NCBI GenBank assembly: GCA_030123565.1
Contig: CP126122.1
Coordinates: 3,982,800-4,046,799, forward strand
From: Nitrospira sp.
GTDB taxonomy: Bacteria > Nitrospirota > Nitrospiria > Nitrospirales > Nitrospiraceae
DNA: 64,000 nt
Direction of reading: 5' to 3'
Positions 1 to 9,216 of this stretch are shown piece by piece. A model generated the notes under the pieces. The model searched no databases and had not been told where the DNA came from. It worked only from the letters and a program-made list of their open reading frames with translations. How positions within the stretch are numbered: position 1 is the first letter of the stretch; the number at the start of each line of letters is the position of its first letter. Made by a program: the position numbers and the translations under genes.

Positions 1-1366
1 CTTCGGTGCCCGGTTTCACCAACAACGGGTGCGAGGCAAGTTGCGCGATGTTGGTATTGGCCGAGTCCACGACGATGACCTGGGCGTTGTAAACCCGGAT
101 CGCCTCCTTGATACGGACGGAGGTCAACGGATTGGTTTCCGTGATGTTGGAGCCGATCACGAGCACGGCTTTGGCTTTGGTCAGGTCTTCCCAATCATTG
201 AGCGGCCGGCCGATGCCGACGGCATGGCGCACGGCATGGACGTAATTCAGATGGCCGTAGCGGGCACTGCTGTCGAGTTGATTTGTCCTGAACCCGGCGC
301 GCATGAGCTTCTGGAACAGGTAGAGTTCCTCGTTGGTGCAACGGGCGGTGATGAGCCCGGCGATCGATTCCGGCCCGTGTTTGCGATGGATTTCTGACAG
401 CCGATCGATCAGGGTCTGCATGCTGTCGAGCCAGGGCGTTTCCGTCAACGTCTCGCCCTTGCGGACAAGGGGCTGCCGAAGTCGTTGCTCACTGTCGATA
501 TATTGAAACCCGAACCGCCCTCGAACACAGAGCCCACCATGCCCCTTGGCGGTTTCCGCCCGGTCGCCCCATTTATTCTTCCAGGACAGCGGCGAGGTGA
601 CGCGAACCACTTCGGTGTCTTTGGTTTCGAGATGCATCTGGCAGCCGTCACCGCAATAATTGCAGGTGGTCGTGGTTTTCTTCATCTGCCACGGCTTGTA
701 GAGGTATTTGGAATACTTGTTCGTGATGGCGCCGACGGGGCACACGGCCAGGCAATCGCCGCAGAATTCGCAAGAGAGCGGTTGATCGCCCTTGGCGACG
801 ACCTGGTTGAAGCCGCCCTTCTTCATGAACTGCAAGGCGTCGATCATCAAGACGTCTTTGCAGACGTTGATGCACTCGGCGCAGGCGATGCAGCGATTCA
901 TGTTGAAATCGAGCACCAGGCTCCGCGTGTCTTCGGGGATGAACTTTTGCTTGGCGTTGGCGAGGTTCGTCACGCCGTGCTGAAACGCCATATCCTGGAG
1001 TTCGCAATGGCCGTCGGCGTCGCAGACGGGGCAGTCCAATGGGTGGACGGACAGGTGCTTCTCGACCGCTTTTTTTCTGGCCGCAAATAGATCCTCGCCC
1101 TCCGTACGGATGACCATGCCGGCCGTGGCTTTGGCGGTGCAGGACCGGACCGGGGCCTTTTTCCCTTCCTGCATGACCAGGCACATGCCGCAGGAGCCGA
1201 AGGGATCGAAGGTATAGTGGTAGCACATGGCGGGAATGATCTTGCCCGTGCTGGCAATGACGTCATAGAGTGAAACACCGTCTTTGGCCGTTACCGTCCG
1301 TCCGTCGATGGACAGTTCGATCGTGGCGGCTTCGACGTCCGGATTGGTCGCTGGTTTCAAACCCAT
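1..1366 (-). CDS. nuoG: NADH-quinone oxidoreductase subunit G (partial, runs off the left edge)
   Basis: Electron-transfer subunit of the peripheral arm of respiratory complex I, of the molybdopterin-oxidoreductase superfamily. The 455 codons visible from an ATG at 1366 begin with a [2Fe-2S] ferredoxin domain (Cys48, Cys59, Cys62, Cys76). A His108/Cys112/Cys115/Cys121 cluster motif follows, then two four-cysteine ferredoxin motifs (CIACAECINVC and CEFCGDCLAVC), then the CNYCGDGC motif that opens the molybdopterin-type domain. The C-terminus lies beyond the window. It sits 88 bp downstream of nuoD on the same strand. Subunits E and F, which normally lie between D and G, are absent here. Identification is firm. 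Whether this complex uses NADH cannot be decided without the NADH-binding subunits. Confidence 0.93.
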   Translation of the reverse strand, partial: MGLKPATNPDVEAATIELSIDGRTVTAKDGVSLYDVIASTGKIIPAMCYHYTFDPFGSCGMCLVMQEGKKAPVRSCTAKATAGMVIRTEGEDLFAARKKAVEKHLSVHPLDCPVCDADGHCELQDMAFQHGVTNLANAKQKFIPEDTRSLVLDFNMNRCIACAECINVCKDVLMIDALQFMKKGGFNQVVAKGDQPLSCEFCGDCLAVCPVGAITNKYSKYLYKPWQMKKTTTTCNYCGDGCQMHLETKDTEVVRVTSPLSWKNKWGDRAETAKGHGGLCVRGRFGFQYIDSEQRLRQPLVRKGETLTETPWLDSMQTLIDRLSEIHRKHGPESIAGLITARCTNEELYLFQKLMRAGFRTNQLDSSARYGHLNYVHAVRHAVGIGRPLNDWEDLTKAKAVLVIGSNITETNPLTSVRIKEAIRVYNAQVIVVDSANTNIAQLASHPLLVKPGTE

Positions 1367-1454
1367 TGAGTTACCTCAGGTCAGAAGTAAAAGGGCAAAA
1401 GTAAAAAATCTGCGGCCTCACTTTTTCCTTCCTACTTCGCACTTTGTCCTTGGC

Positions 1455-2702
1455 TCACCGGTCGCATTCGCCCATGACGATGTCGTACGTGCCGAAGATC
1501 GTCACGGCGTCTGCGATCATGTAGCCTTTCGACATATGGTCGAAGGCGCCCATGTGGATAAACGAGGGGGCGCGGATTTTCAGCCGGTACGGTTTTCCTC
1601 CGCCCGTGCTGACGATGTAGAAACCCAACTCACCCTTGTGCGCTTCGGTCCCGCAATAGATTTCTCCCGGAGGGGCGTTGAAGCCCTGCGAGAACAATTT
1701 GAACTGTTGAATCATGGACTCCAGATTCGTGAACACCCGCTCTTTCGGTGGAAGGGTCACGCTGGGCACGTCCGCCATGATGGGCCCGTCCTGGATCTGT
1801 TCCAGACATTGGCGGATGATCTTGACGCTCTCATAGAGTTCCTGCACGCGAATCCAATATCGATCGTAGGTGTCGCCGTTCTTTCCGACCGGCACGCTGA
1901 ACTCGCATTTGGGATAGGCAGAATAGGGTTCGTATTTGCGGAGATCATAATCGACGCCGGATCCCCGCAGGGTCGGCCCGCTCAATCCGAAGCTCAACGC
2001 ATCTTCGGCTGAAATCACCGCGACTCCCTTGGTCCGCGCGAGCCAGATGCGGTTTTTTTCCAGAAAGATCACATATTCATCGATCTTCGGCGGGAAGTAA
2101 TCCAGGAACTGCTTGAGTTTGGCGAACAGCGACGGGGTGAAGTCCCGCTCGACCCCGCCAATGCGGTACCAGCTGGTCGTGAGACGGGCGCCGCAGAGTT
2201 CATCGAACCAGTCCAGCAGGATTTCGCGGTCCCGGAAGCAATAGAAGAAAACGGTCATGGCCCCGATGTCGAGGGCCTGCGTGCCGAGCCAGAACTGATG
2301 TCCGATGATGCGCTGGATTTCCGCGACGATGGTGCGAAGGTATTCGGCGCGCTCCGGCACCGTGATGTTCATCAGTTTTTCGACGGCGCGACAATAGGCG
2401 AAGTTATTGTACATCGCGCAGACGTAATCGAGGCGATCGGTGTGCGGGATGAACTGGTGGTAGGTCCCTTCCTCGGCCAATTTCTCCACGCCGCGGTGGA
2501 GAAAGCCCATCACTGGGGTCGACTTGACCAGTCGCTCTCCCTCCAACTCCAGGATGACCTTCAACACGCCGTGGGTGCTGGGGTGTTGCGGTCCCATGTT
2601 GAGCAGCAGCTCCTCGGTCCTGAGCGTCGGCAGTGACTCGCTCTCGGGATGCTCGGGGTCGACCTTATAGACGGTGGTTCTCTGGTCTTCGAACTGTGCC
2701 AT
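1455..2702 (-). CDS. nuoD: NADH-quinone oxidoreductase subunit D
   Basis: The 49-kDa subunit of complex I, which forms the quinone-binding cavity together with NuoB at the membrane-facing end of the peripheral arm. The 415 aa protein has the typical family length. It carries the signature MGPQHPSTHGVLK near residue 36 and the conserved stretch MGFLHRGVEKL that follows. The C-terminus ends in the family's typical D-I-V-M-G-E-C-D-R. It lies 33 bp downstream of nuoC in a nuoABCD run. There is no fused NuoC domain, so C and D are separate genes, unlike in E. coli. Confidence 0.97.
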   Translation of the reverse strand: MAQFEDQRTTVYKVDPEHPESESLPTLRTEELLLNMGPQHPSTHGVLKVILELEGERLVKSTPVMGFLHRGVEKLAEEGTYHQFIPHTDRLDYVCAMYNNFAYCRAVEKLMNITVPERAEYLRTIVAEIQRIIGHQFWLGTQALDIGAMTVFFYCFRDREILLDWFDELCGARLTTSWYRIGGVERDFTPSLFAKLKQFLDYFPPKIDEYVIFLEKNRIWLARTKGVAVISAEDALSFGLSGPTLRGSGVDYDLRKYEPYSAYPKCEFSVPVGKNGDTYDRYWIRVQELYESVKIIRQCLEQIQDGPIMADVPSVTLPPKERVFTNLESMIQQFKLFSQGFNAPPGEIYCGTEAHKGELGFYIVSTGGGKPYRLKIRAPSFIHMGAFDHMSKGYMIADAVTIFGTYDIVMGECDR

Positions 2703-2735
2703 GATCCTTCAGCGGTCTGGTCCAGGAAAGTCGCC

Positions 2736-3233
2736 CTAACGGGCAGGCTCATCCAAAAAGTCGAACGTGTCGCGCCACCCCCTGCCGCGCAGCGGGAAAT
2801 CTTTGCGCAAGGGATACCCTTCTTCGTATTCGTCCGGCATCAAAATACGGCGCAGGTCCGGATGGTTGCGAAACCGAATCCCCATCATGTCGTAGACTTC
2901 GCGTTCCATGAAGTCGGCGCCCTTCCACACGTCGGTCAAGGAATCCACGATGCAATCTGATTCGGGAACCCGCGTCTTCAGACGGATACGCCGGCGAGTC
3001 CGAATCGAATAGACTTCGTACACGACTTCGAAACGCTCCTCGTCGTCGGGCCAGTCTACCGAACTCACATGGACGATGTAATCGAACAGCAGCGAGGGAT
3101 CGTCCCGCAGAAACCGCGCCACGTCATGCAACGCTTCCCGCTTGACCGTGACGGCCACATCTCCACGCCACTCCGCCGCCTTGACAAAGGCGCCGGGGAA
3201 GGTTTCCTCGATACGTGTGGCCAGTTGATTCAT
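2736..3233 (-). CDS. nuoC: NADH-quinone oxidoreductase subunit C
   Basis: The 30-kDa subunit of complex I, a structural partner of NuoD in the peripheral arm. The protein is 165 aa. Residues around 110-150 hold the family signature (ADFMEREVYDMMGIRFRNHP, then RRILMPDEYEEGYPLRKDFPL). It is followed after 33 bp by nuoD and preceded after 18 bp by nuoB, consistent with one transcript. Nothing unusual is seen. Confidence 0.96.
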   Translation of the reverse strand: MNQLATRIEETFPGAFVKAAEWRGDVAVTVKREALHDVARFLRDDPSLLFDYIVHVSSVDWPDDEERFEVVYEVYSIRTRRRIRLKTRVPESDCIVDSLTDVWKGADFMEREVYDMMGIRFRNHPDLRRILMPDEYEEGYPLRKDFPLRGRGWRDTFDFLDEPAR

Positions 3234-3251
3234 CGGACTCGTTCCTGCTCG

Positions 3252-3779
3252 TCAGACCTTCAGGGCTTCCTTCACTTCTTTCGGCTGTGCGAGGAACACA
3301 CGCTTTTGCATGATGCGCTCTTGCAGTTTCAGAATGCCGTCGAACAGAGCCTCAGGCGTCGGCGGGCAACCGGGAACATAGATGTCGACCGGCACGAATC
3401 GATCGACGCCCTGTACTACGCTGTAACTGTCGTAAATATTGCCCGATGTTGCACAGGATCCCATGGCGATCACATACTTCGGCTCCGGCATCTGGTCATA
3501 GATCTTCCGAATCACCGGGGCCATGCGGCGGCAGACTGTGCCAGCCACAATCATGAGATCGGATTGGCGGGGAGAAGCACGAAAGACCCCGGCTCCGTAT
3601 CGATCCATGTCATAACGGGATGAGACGGCGGCGATCATTTCAATGGCGCAACAGGCCAGACCGAATGTCATCGGCCATAAGGAGCCCTTCCTGGCCCAAT
3701 TGACGGCCTTCTCGACCGTCATGGTGATGACGTCGGGACTCCCGTCCTTGTCTCGGATCCCCAGTTGAATCAATCCCAT
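3252..3779 (-). CDS. nuoB: NADH-quinone oxidoreductase subunit B
   Basis: PSST subunit of complex I, which binds the terminal [4Fe-4S] cluster N2 that passes electrons to quinone. In the 175 aa protein the tandem cysteines of LACCAIEM, the cysteine of MGSCATSG and the cysteine of VPGCPPTP give the four cluster ligands. Its first codons overlap the 3' end of nuoA by 10 bp, which suggests translational coupling. All key residues are present. Confidence 0.97.
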   Translation of the reverse strand: MGLIQLGIRDKDGSPDVITMTVEKAVNWARKGSLWPMTFGLACCAIEMIAAVSSRYDMDRYGAGVFRASPRQSDLMIVAGTVCRRMAPVIRKIYDQMPEPKYVIAMGSCATSGNIYDSYSVVQGVDRFVPVDIYVPGCPPTPEALFDGILKLQERIMQKRVFLAQPKEVKEALKV

Positions 3780-4153
3780 TCTAAAGCTCCTTTTCGCCAG
3801 GCATAGACATAGGCGACGAGGAAGAGACCGATGAAGATCAACATTTCCACGAGACCGATGAGACCGATCTTATTGAATACGACGGCCCAGGGATAGAGAA
3901 AGATGACCTCCACGTCGAAAATCACGAAGAGCATGGCGAAGATGTAGTAGCGCACGGGAAACGGCATCCGGGCATCGGAAAACGGCTCGGATCCACACTC
4001 ATAGGCGGACAGCTTCTCCGGCTCCGGATATTTCGGCTGCACGAAATAGCTGATCAGCAGCGTGCCGACGCCGAACGCAAGGGCGACGAACACGAACACC
4101 AAAATAGGAAAATATCGGCTCAGGTACTCTAAGAGGAGCTCGGAACCGGCCAT
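3770..4153 (-). CDS. nuoA: NADH-quinone oxidoreductase subunit A
   Basis: Small membrane subunit of complex I at the junction of the membrane and peripheral arms. From the ATG at 4153 the product is 127 aa with three hydrophobic segments (about residues 10-30, 62-85 and 92-115). It carries the conserved acidic loop [20 protein letters not shown] and the membrane motif [16 protein letters not shown] codon at 4168 would add five residues, but the ATG is preferred because a GAGG lies about 10 nt upstream. It is the first gene of the nuo operon. Confidence 0.95.
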   Translation of the reverse strand: MAGSELLLEYLSRYFPILVFVFVALAFGVGTLLISYFVQPKYPEPEKLSAYECGSEPFSDARMPFPVRYYIFAMLFVIFDVEVIFLYPWAVVFNKIGLIGLVEMLIFIGLFLVAYVYAWRKGALEWD

Positions 4154-4207
4154 GGGCTCGAACCTCAACAGGTTTGAGGGCTTATAGGGCTTATAAAGGA
4201 GGTCGGA

Positions 4208-4237
4208 ATCTTAGCCCCTGCCCATTTTTAATAGCAA
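4208..4237 (-). promoter_or_regulatory. candidate sigma-70-type promoter of the nuo operon
   Basis: On the minus strand, TTGCTA (4232-4237) and TAAGAT (4208-4213) are separated by 18 bp and lie about 55 bp upstream of the nuoA start. They are reasonable but not perfect -35 and -10 matches. No transcription data support them. Confidence 0.4.
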
Positions 4238-4738
4238 GCGCACAAAGGACCTAGGGTTCTCGTCCCGAAAGTCCTAGAAAGTGAATACTGTCCAGGAGTT
4301 GGGAGAAGAAGCGACGTAGGATGCTTATGATCGTCTGCTGCTTCCGTCGTTCTTGGGCGGTAGAGAAACGTTCACGGGGGAGCGACCATTGGCGCCGCGC
4401 GGCATCATTTTATCGGCCGGTGTCCTCAAGTCATTCGGTGGGGCCCCGGCACTGATGTCCCACTCAGAGGCCATGGGCGTCGACGGTCGAACCTTCGTCC
4501 TGCGAGGCATTTGGGTATTGATTCGCCGTTTCTCCGCTTCCACGTCATCCCTCACCTTGTTGGAAACCGCGAGCTTGTTTCCGCATTGCGTCTACGTCGG
4601 CGCACGTGTATGGCGAATAGTCAGCACGATAACACCCGATGCGCGCATGAATCAAACCCTCCGAGGCCGGCGCGCTTCTTGACAACCCCTTGCTGTTTGC
4701 TAAGGTTGCTACAGGCAACCCTCCTAGGTGTAATCAAT
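4238..4738. other. 500-bp divergent intergenic region
   Basis: Gap between the divergently transcribed nuoA and the OmpA-domain gene. It probably carries both promoters. A 76-codon minus-strand frame (4325-4555, GTG start) is open here. It has no clear ribosome-binding site and encodes a low-complexity basic Pro/Arg-rich sequence, so I do not call it a gene. A cluster of T and A near 4683-4740 precedes the OmpA-domain gene. Confidence 0.4.
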
Positions 4739-6193
4739 ATGAGTACATTGTCATCCATGCGCACCGGTTTGATCGTCCTGTCCTGCTGTCTCGGAGTCGT
4801 GAGGGCCGTTCCAGTTCATGCCCAAGACGCCCAAAGCGTTCGACTGGGGGAAGCAGCCCTGACCTATGCCGCCGGATCGATCCGGCAGGACATGCCGATC
4901 GAAGGCGTCGTCAATGTGATCACCGGGGACAACCAAATGTCCGGCAACCGGATGATGATCGGCTGGACCGGGACCGATACGCTCTATCTCAAGTTGAAGA
5001 ATCCCGGCGCTGCGGCCCTCGGCGATCTGTACACCGTCTATCGCCGATCGCGCAAAGTGTTTCACCCCGTAACCAAGCAGTACATGGGCTATATCATCAA
5101 CCGGCTGGGGGTGGTGCAAGTCATTCAAGTGGATCCTCTGTTGGTCGGCGTGAGGGTCGTCCGATCCTATGCCCCGTTCTCGCCCGGCGATCCGGTCGTG
5201 CGGTTCACTCCGCCTTCTGCGGAAGAATTTGTCGATATCCCCTCATCGGCGAGCGACATCGTGGGGATGGTCGTCGATTTGCAGTCCGATAAGAACATGT
5301 CGCTCGTGGCGCAATGGAATCTGGTGTATATCGACAAAGGGCAAGAAGACGGTCTCCGTCCCGGCGAGTATCTTGAGGTGTTCCGGACGGGCGGCGGATT
5401 GCCTGAGCGCAAAATCGGCGAAGTAAAGGTCCTTTCGACCGAGCCCCACACGGCCACCGGGTTGTTATCCAAATCCACAGCGCGGGTTCTGGTCGGCGAT
5501 CGCATTCGGTCCAAACGTGCTTCCACTGTCGAGGCGATGCAACCCGAGAGTGAGGATGCCGATTTTCATGATATAGCCACGGCACAGTCGGTGCCGGCCG
5601 GGAGGGTGGAGGCCGAATCACCCCCGTCGAGCGAGTCCCGTGTCATGAGCAAAGCGCGATTCGAACGAGGTCTTGGCGGCAAGATCAACCTCGATGATCT
5701 GGTGAATCAGCTGGAATATGAATCAGGAGAAGTGAAGGTGAAGCCGGCCGGCCTACCGGTTCTCGAGCAGCTGACGGAGTATTTGAAGAGCGCCGCCGTT
5801 CATCAGCTGGTTCGGGTGGAAGGTCACGCCGATAGTATGGAAATCGGCCCATCGCTCAAGGGACACTTTCCGACGAATTGGGAACTGTCCAAGGCGCGTG
5901 CGGCGGGAATCGTGCGGTACCTGATCGAACAGGGCGGAATGGATTCGGCACAACTGTCCGCCGTGGGCTACGGGTCGAGTCGCCCTGTAGCCAGCAATGC
6001 GACCGACGAGGGCCGCAAGAAAAATCGCCGGATCGAGGTCGTGATGTATTCACCGGAAGACAAGCCGCAGGCACAACCGGTGAAAGAAACGGTGAGCGAG
6101 AGCCGATCGAATCCATCTCAGTCGACCTATAGCCAGATGGGCATGACGCCGGACGATGCGGCAGTGGTCCCATCGGTTCCGGCAGCCCCGTAA
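4739..6193 (+). CDS. secreted protein with C-terminal OmpA peptidoglycan-binding domain
   Basis: Predicted 484 aa envelope protein. The ATG at 4739 opens a hydrophobic signal segment ending near VPVHAQ; a second ATG six codons later would also give a signal peptide. Residues about 30-280 form a beta-rich region with two LysM/FlgT-like stretches (GDLYTVYRRSRKV and EDGLRPGEYLEVFR), which resemble domains seen in other envelope proteins. A Ser/Pro linker follows. The C-terminal ~120 residues are an OmpA/MotB domain with RVEGHADS, NWELSKARA and KKNRRIEVV, the usual peptidoglycan-contact elements. Likely anchored to the cell wall. A strong hairpin follows the stop. The N-terminal function is unknown. 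Confidence 0.82.
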   Translation: MSTLSSMRTGLIVLSCCLGVVRAVPVHAQDAQSVRLGEAALTYAAGSIRQDMPIEGVVNVITGDNQMSGNRMMIGWTGTDTLYLKLKNPGAAALGDLYTVYRRSRKVFHPVTKQYMGYIINRLGVVQVIQVDPLLVGVRVVRSYAPFSPGDPVVRFTPPSAEEFVDIPSSASDIVGMVVDLQSDKNMSLVAQWNLVYIDKGQEDGLRPGEYLEVFRTGGGLPERKIGEVKVLSTEPHTATGLLSKSTARVLVGDRIRSKRASTVEAMQPESEDADFHDIATAQSVPAGRVEAESPPSSESRVMSKARFERGLGGKINLDDLVNQLEYESGEVKVKPAGLPVLEQLTEYLKSAAVHQLVRVEGHADSMEIGPSLKGHFPTNWELSKARAAGIVRYLIEQGGMDSAQLSAVGYGSSRPVASNATDEGRKKNRRIEVVMYSPEDKPQAQPVKETVSESRSNPSQSTYSQMGMTPDDAAVVPSVPAAP

Positions 6194-6198
6194 TCATG

Positions 6199-6238
6199 AC
6201 CGGCGGTCGACTTCCTCCACAGGAAGTTGACCGCCGGT
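6199..6238 (+). terminator. strong hairpin terminator
   Basis: An 18-bp stem (6199-6216 with 6221-6238, one G-U pair) closes a CCAC loop just after the stop of the OmpA-domain gene. The downstream T-run is short and interrupted, so a factor-independent role is likely but not certain. Confidence 0.7.
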
Positions 6239-6362
6239 TGTTCCTTCTCCCTTACTACATCCCTCTTCCTGTCACAGCTGCTGCTTCTCGTACGGCCTGT
6301 TCTAAAAAGCCCCTCTGCCGATCCGTCGTTGTTGCCTCGATCCGCTGTTGCTAGAATGGCGC

Positions 6363-8666
6363 ATGTCCGACCAGCGTTCCTCCGTGAGCCAGCCGGTTTC
6401 TGTCGCTGCTGTTCCTGCCTATGTTGACGTGGTAGTGCCCCGCAGGCTCCATCATCCCTTCACCTATGAGATCCCTGCGGATCTCAAGGGCAAGGTGATC
6501 ATCGGACAACCGGTGATCGTTCCATTCGGTTCCCGAAACCTTCAGGGACTGGTCGTTGCGGTGTACGCCCGGCCTCCACAGGGCGCGCCGAACCGAGGAT
6601 TGAAAGCGATCCGCTCGCTGGCCGAGGCGTCGCAGGGTCACCATTTGACTCCTGCGCAACTGGATCTGAGCCGCTGGGTGGCAAAACGCTATGCCGCACC
6701 ATGGGGGCAATGTATCAAACTTATCTTACCCCCTGTTCATCAGGCCGGCCGGATTCAATCACGATACCTGCTGACGGAGCAGGGTTTGGCCTATCGCTCT
6801 TCCGTCGGGGGAGTAGGAGAGGTCGAGGCGCAGGTGCTGCAACGGCTCTCTCGTCGTCCCAAGGGCATCACGGCAGCCACCCTTGAACGTGACGGCAAGT
6901 CCTCTGTGATCTCAGCGTTGCGGGCGCTGATTCGCAAAGGATTGGTCCTTCGTCGGGAGGATGTCGTTCTGCATCGCGCCTCCCGTCCCAAGAAGAACGC
7001 GACTAACCGTATGGGGCAGGCTCCTTCTGCAGGGTTGGCGTTCGACGTCCCGCCTCCGATCGAAGCGGCCTCTTGGCCGGCTACCATGGAGGAAGCGTTG
7101 TCGCGAGACACCTTCGTTTCCTTGTTGGTGCAGGGGGTTCGTGACACGAGGGTCTGGTGTCTTGTGCAGGCCGCCCGAGAGACGATTCGTCGTGGGCGAT
7201 CGGTATTGGTTATCACGGGCGATGTCGAGAATGCGAGTCGGTTGGCCGGCGTCCTGACGGCAGCGGGAGAACATCCTCGTCTCTTGCATAGCGGGTTATC
7301 GGCCAAGGAGCGCGCGGCCATGTGGCAGGCGGTGCAGGATCGTTCGGCGACGATCCTCATCGGGACCCGCATGGCGGTCTTCGCGCCCATTGAAGGCCTC
7401 GGATTGGTGTGGGTGGAAGGAGAGGACGACCCCTCGCTCAAGGAGGAGCAGGTGCCTCGGTACCATGCGCGAGAGGTGGCACAGCGGCGTGCTGTCTGCG
7501 ATCGAGCGGTGCTCGTGCTGGCTTCGAACCATCCGTCTCTTGAAAGTTGGTCGGCGGTCCGGCAAGGCCAGATGACCGCTTGTGTCTATCGAGATCCGGC
7601 AGCCTGTCCGAACGTACAGATCATCGACCGGAAGGAACAGTCAAATGAACAGTCGTCCGGAACGTTGTTGTCGCCTCCCCTGTGTGACGGTATTCGAGAA
7701 GCCTTGCGGCAGAAGGCCCTGGCCATCCTGTTTCTGAATCGCAAAGGGTTTGCGAGTGTCTTGCATTGCCGGGATTGTGGAGCCATGCCGCAATGTGATG
7801 CGTGCAGCGTCGCGGTGACGTTTTACAAACGTCACAATCATGTGCGCTGCCATTACTGTGGACGGGTCAAGCCGGTGCCGGATCATTGCCTGCAATGTCA
7901 CTCTCTCAAGTTGGAGCCGGTCGGGGCCGGCACGGAGCGGATCGAGGAATCAGTCAGACGAATGTTCCCTCAGGCGCGCGTCGGTCGTGTGGACGGCGAG
8001 ACGATCCGCCGCCCGGCCGATGCACAGGCCTTCCAGCATCTGCTTGCCGCCGGCGAGATCGACATCGTGGTTGGAACGCAGATGTTGTTCCGATTGAGTC
8101 TTCCGCGACAGGCCTCGTTCGTCGCGGTGCCGGATGCGGATGCCGGTTTGCATATCCCGGACTTTCGCTCGGCGGAACGGACATATCATGGCCTGGTCGA
8201 TGCGGTTGAGTTGGCCAAGCCCGCTCATGCCGGAGGAGCGGTTCTGGTGCAGACTCGCTTCACGGACCATCCTGCGATGGTGGCCCTTGCCCACGGTGAT
8301 GAGTCGGTGTTTCTCGAACAAGAACTGTCGTTTCGGCAGATGTTGCAGTACCCGCCCTCTACGCATCTCGTCCGGCTCGACGTGTCTGGGACGGTCGAAC
8401 CGGCGGTGGCCCGGGCAGCCGATCGCTGGGCGACGTTGTTACGGACGGAGGTCGCTCGTCATAAAGGGGAGATCATCATCCTTGGACCGTCTCCTTCGCC
8501 CTATGCCTTGGCCAGGGGCCGGTATTGTCGGCAGATTCTGGTCAAATCGATCTCGGTCGAGGCGGGAAGTGAGATGGTCGTACGGACACGTGAGATTCTT
8601 GAAAGGGAGTCGCGGCAGGGGGGACTCCGGTTCGATATCGATGTCGAACCCGTTGCCATGACCTGA
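6363..8666 (+). CDS. priA: PriA-like primosomal protein N' with degenerate helicase motifs
   Basis: Replication-restart protein that recognises stalled forks and loads the replicative helicase. The product is 767 aa from the ATG at 6363. The N-terminal DNA-binding domain (VPRRLHHPFTYEIP) is normal. All eight zinc-binding cysteines are present as four CxxC pairs (469/472, 478/481, 496/499, 509/512). The helicase motifs are not. The Walker A loop is GVRDTRVW with no GSGKT; the DEEH box reads EGED; SATPS reads SNHPS; the motif VI arginine finger (normally AGRAGR) reads VELAKP. Known PriA ATPase mutants keep fork binding and primosome assembly, so I infer a loader without helicase activity. An alternative start five codons upstream (6348) is possible. 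Confidence 0.9.
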   Translation: MSDQRSSVSQPVSVAAVPAYVDVVVPRRLHHPFTYEIPADLKGKVIIGQPVIVPFGSRNLQGLVVAVYARPPQGAPNRGLKAIRSLAEASQGHHLTPAQLDLSRWVAKRYAAPWGQCIKLILPPVHQAGRIQSRYLLTEQGLAYRSSVGGVGEVEAQVLQRLSRRPKGITAATLERDGKSSVISALRALIRKGLVLRREDVVLHRASRPKKNATNRMGQAPSAGLAFDVPPPIEAASWPATMEEALSRDTFVSLLVQGVRDTRVWCLVQAARETIRRGRSVLVITGDVENASRLAGVLTAAGEHPRLLHSGLSAKERAAMWQAVQDRSATILIGTRMAVFAPIEGLGLVWVEGEDDPSLKEEQVPRYHAREVAQRRAVCDRAVLVLASNHPSLESWSAVRQGQMTACVYRDPAACPNVQIIDRKEQSNEQSSGTLLSPPLCDGIREALRQKALAILFLNRKGFASVLHCRDCGAMPQCDACSVAVTFYKRHNHVRCHYCGRVKPVPDHCLQCHSLKLEPVGAGTERIEESVRRMFPQARVGRVDGETIRRPADAQAFQHLLAAGEIDIVVGTQMLFRLSLPRQASFVAVPDADAGLHIPDFRSAERTYHGLVDAVELAKPAHAGGAVLVQTRFTDHPAMVALAHGDESVFLEQELSFRQMLQYPPSTHLVRLDVSGTVEPAVARAADRWATLLRTEVARHKGEIIILGPSPSPYALARGRYCRQILVKSISVEAGSEMVVRTREILERESRQGGLRFDIDVEPVAMT

Positions 8667-8672
8667 GGTGAT

Positions 8673-9107
8673 TCAGGCACCGGCCCGTTTCTTTTTGGGC
8701 CGGACGGGCGCAGACTCTCTTCCGGGCGGTGGCGCTTCCCCTTCCCGCACGCGCTTGAAGAGTCCAAAGGCGAACGTAACCCAGAAGACCGATGAGAAGA
8801 GACCGAAGAGCACGGCGTTCAGAATCGTGCCCATCTGTTCCTCGGTCGGCTGGCCCCCTCCCGACCGTATTTGAACCATAGTCGCGATCGGCCAGGCCAT
8901 GCTTTCAATGCCGAGCCCCAAGGTGGCCCAGGCCCAGACGGCTCCGATGGTCCTTCCCTTCCACCAGAGAAACGCGATCGCAGCCGCGGCGAAGACCAGC
9001 GTCCAGATCGGATCGGCCTGCTCCCACATCACGAATGCCCCGATGGCGACAACGATTCCGCCCAGCAGCGCGTGTAATTGCGGAGTCCACCACGTCATGA
9101 TGACCAA
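8673..9107 (-). CDS. small integral membrane protein of unknown function
   Basis: 144 aa. Four hydrophobic segments (about residues 10-28, 33-50, 55-78 and 92-116) are followed by a basic Pro/Lys tail (PVRPKKKRAGA) that is probably cytoplasmic. The ATG at 9098 (MTWW) is an alternative to 9107. It converges with priA, the two stops being 6 bp apart. I do not recognise a family. The arrangement suggests a four-helix inner-membrane protein. Confidence 0.6.
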   Translation of the reverse strand: MVIMTWWTPQLHALLGGIVVAIGAFVMWEQADPIWTLVFAAAAIAFLWWKGRTIGAVWAWATLGLGIESMAWPIATMVQIRSGGGQPTEEQMGTILNAVLFGLFSSVFWVTFAFGLFKRVREGEAPPPGRESAPVRPKKKRAGA

Positions 9108-9216
9108 ATCGTTCCAATGAAAGGGAACACGATGCGGGCGCTAGTGTGCGGATCGGTCGACCGGAAGTCAACGTGGTGCTCAGGAGAATGAGGGAGAGGA
9201 GAAGGGGAGCCGCCGG

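Noticed and set aside
4325-4555. 76-codon minus-strand frame between nuoA and the OmpA-domain gene
   Set aside because: GTG start without a ribosome-binding site and a disordered basic product. It could be real, but nothing supports it.
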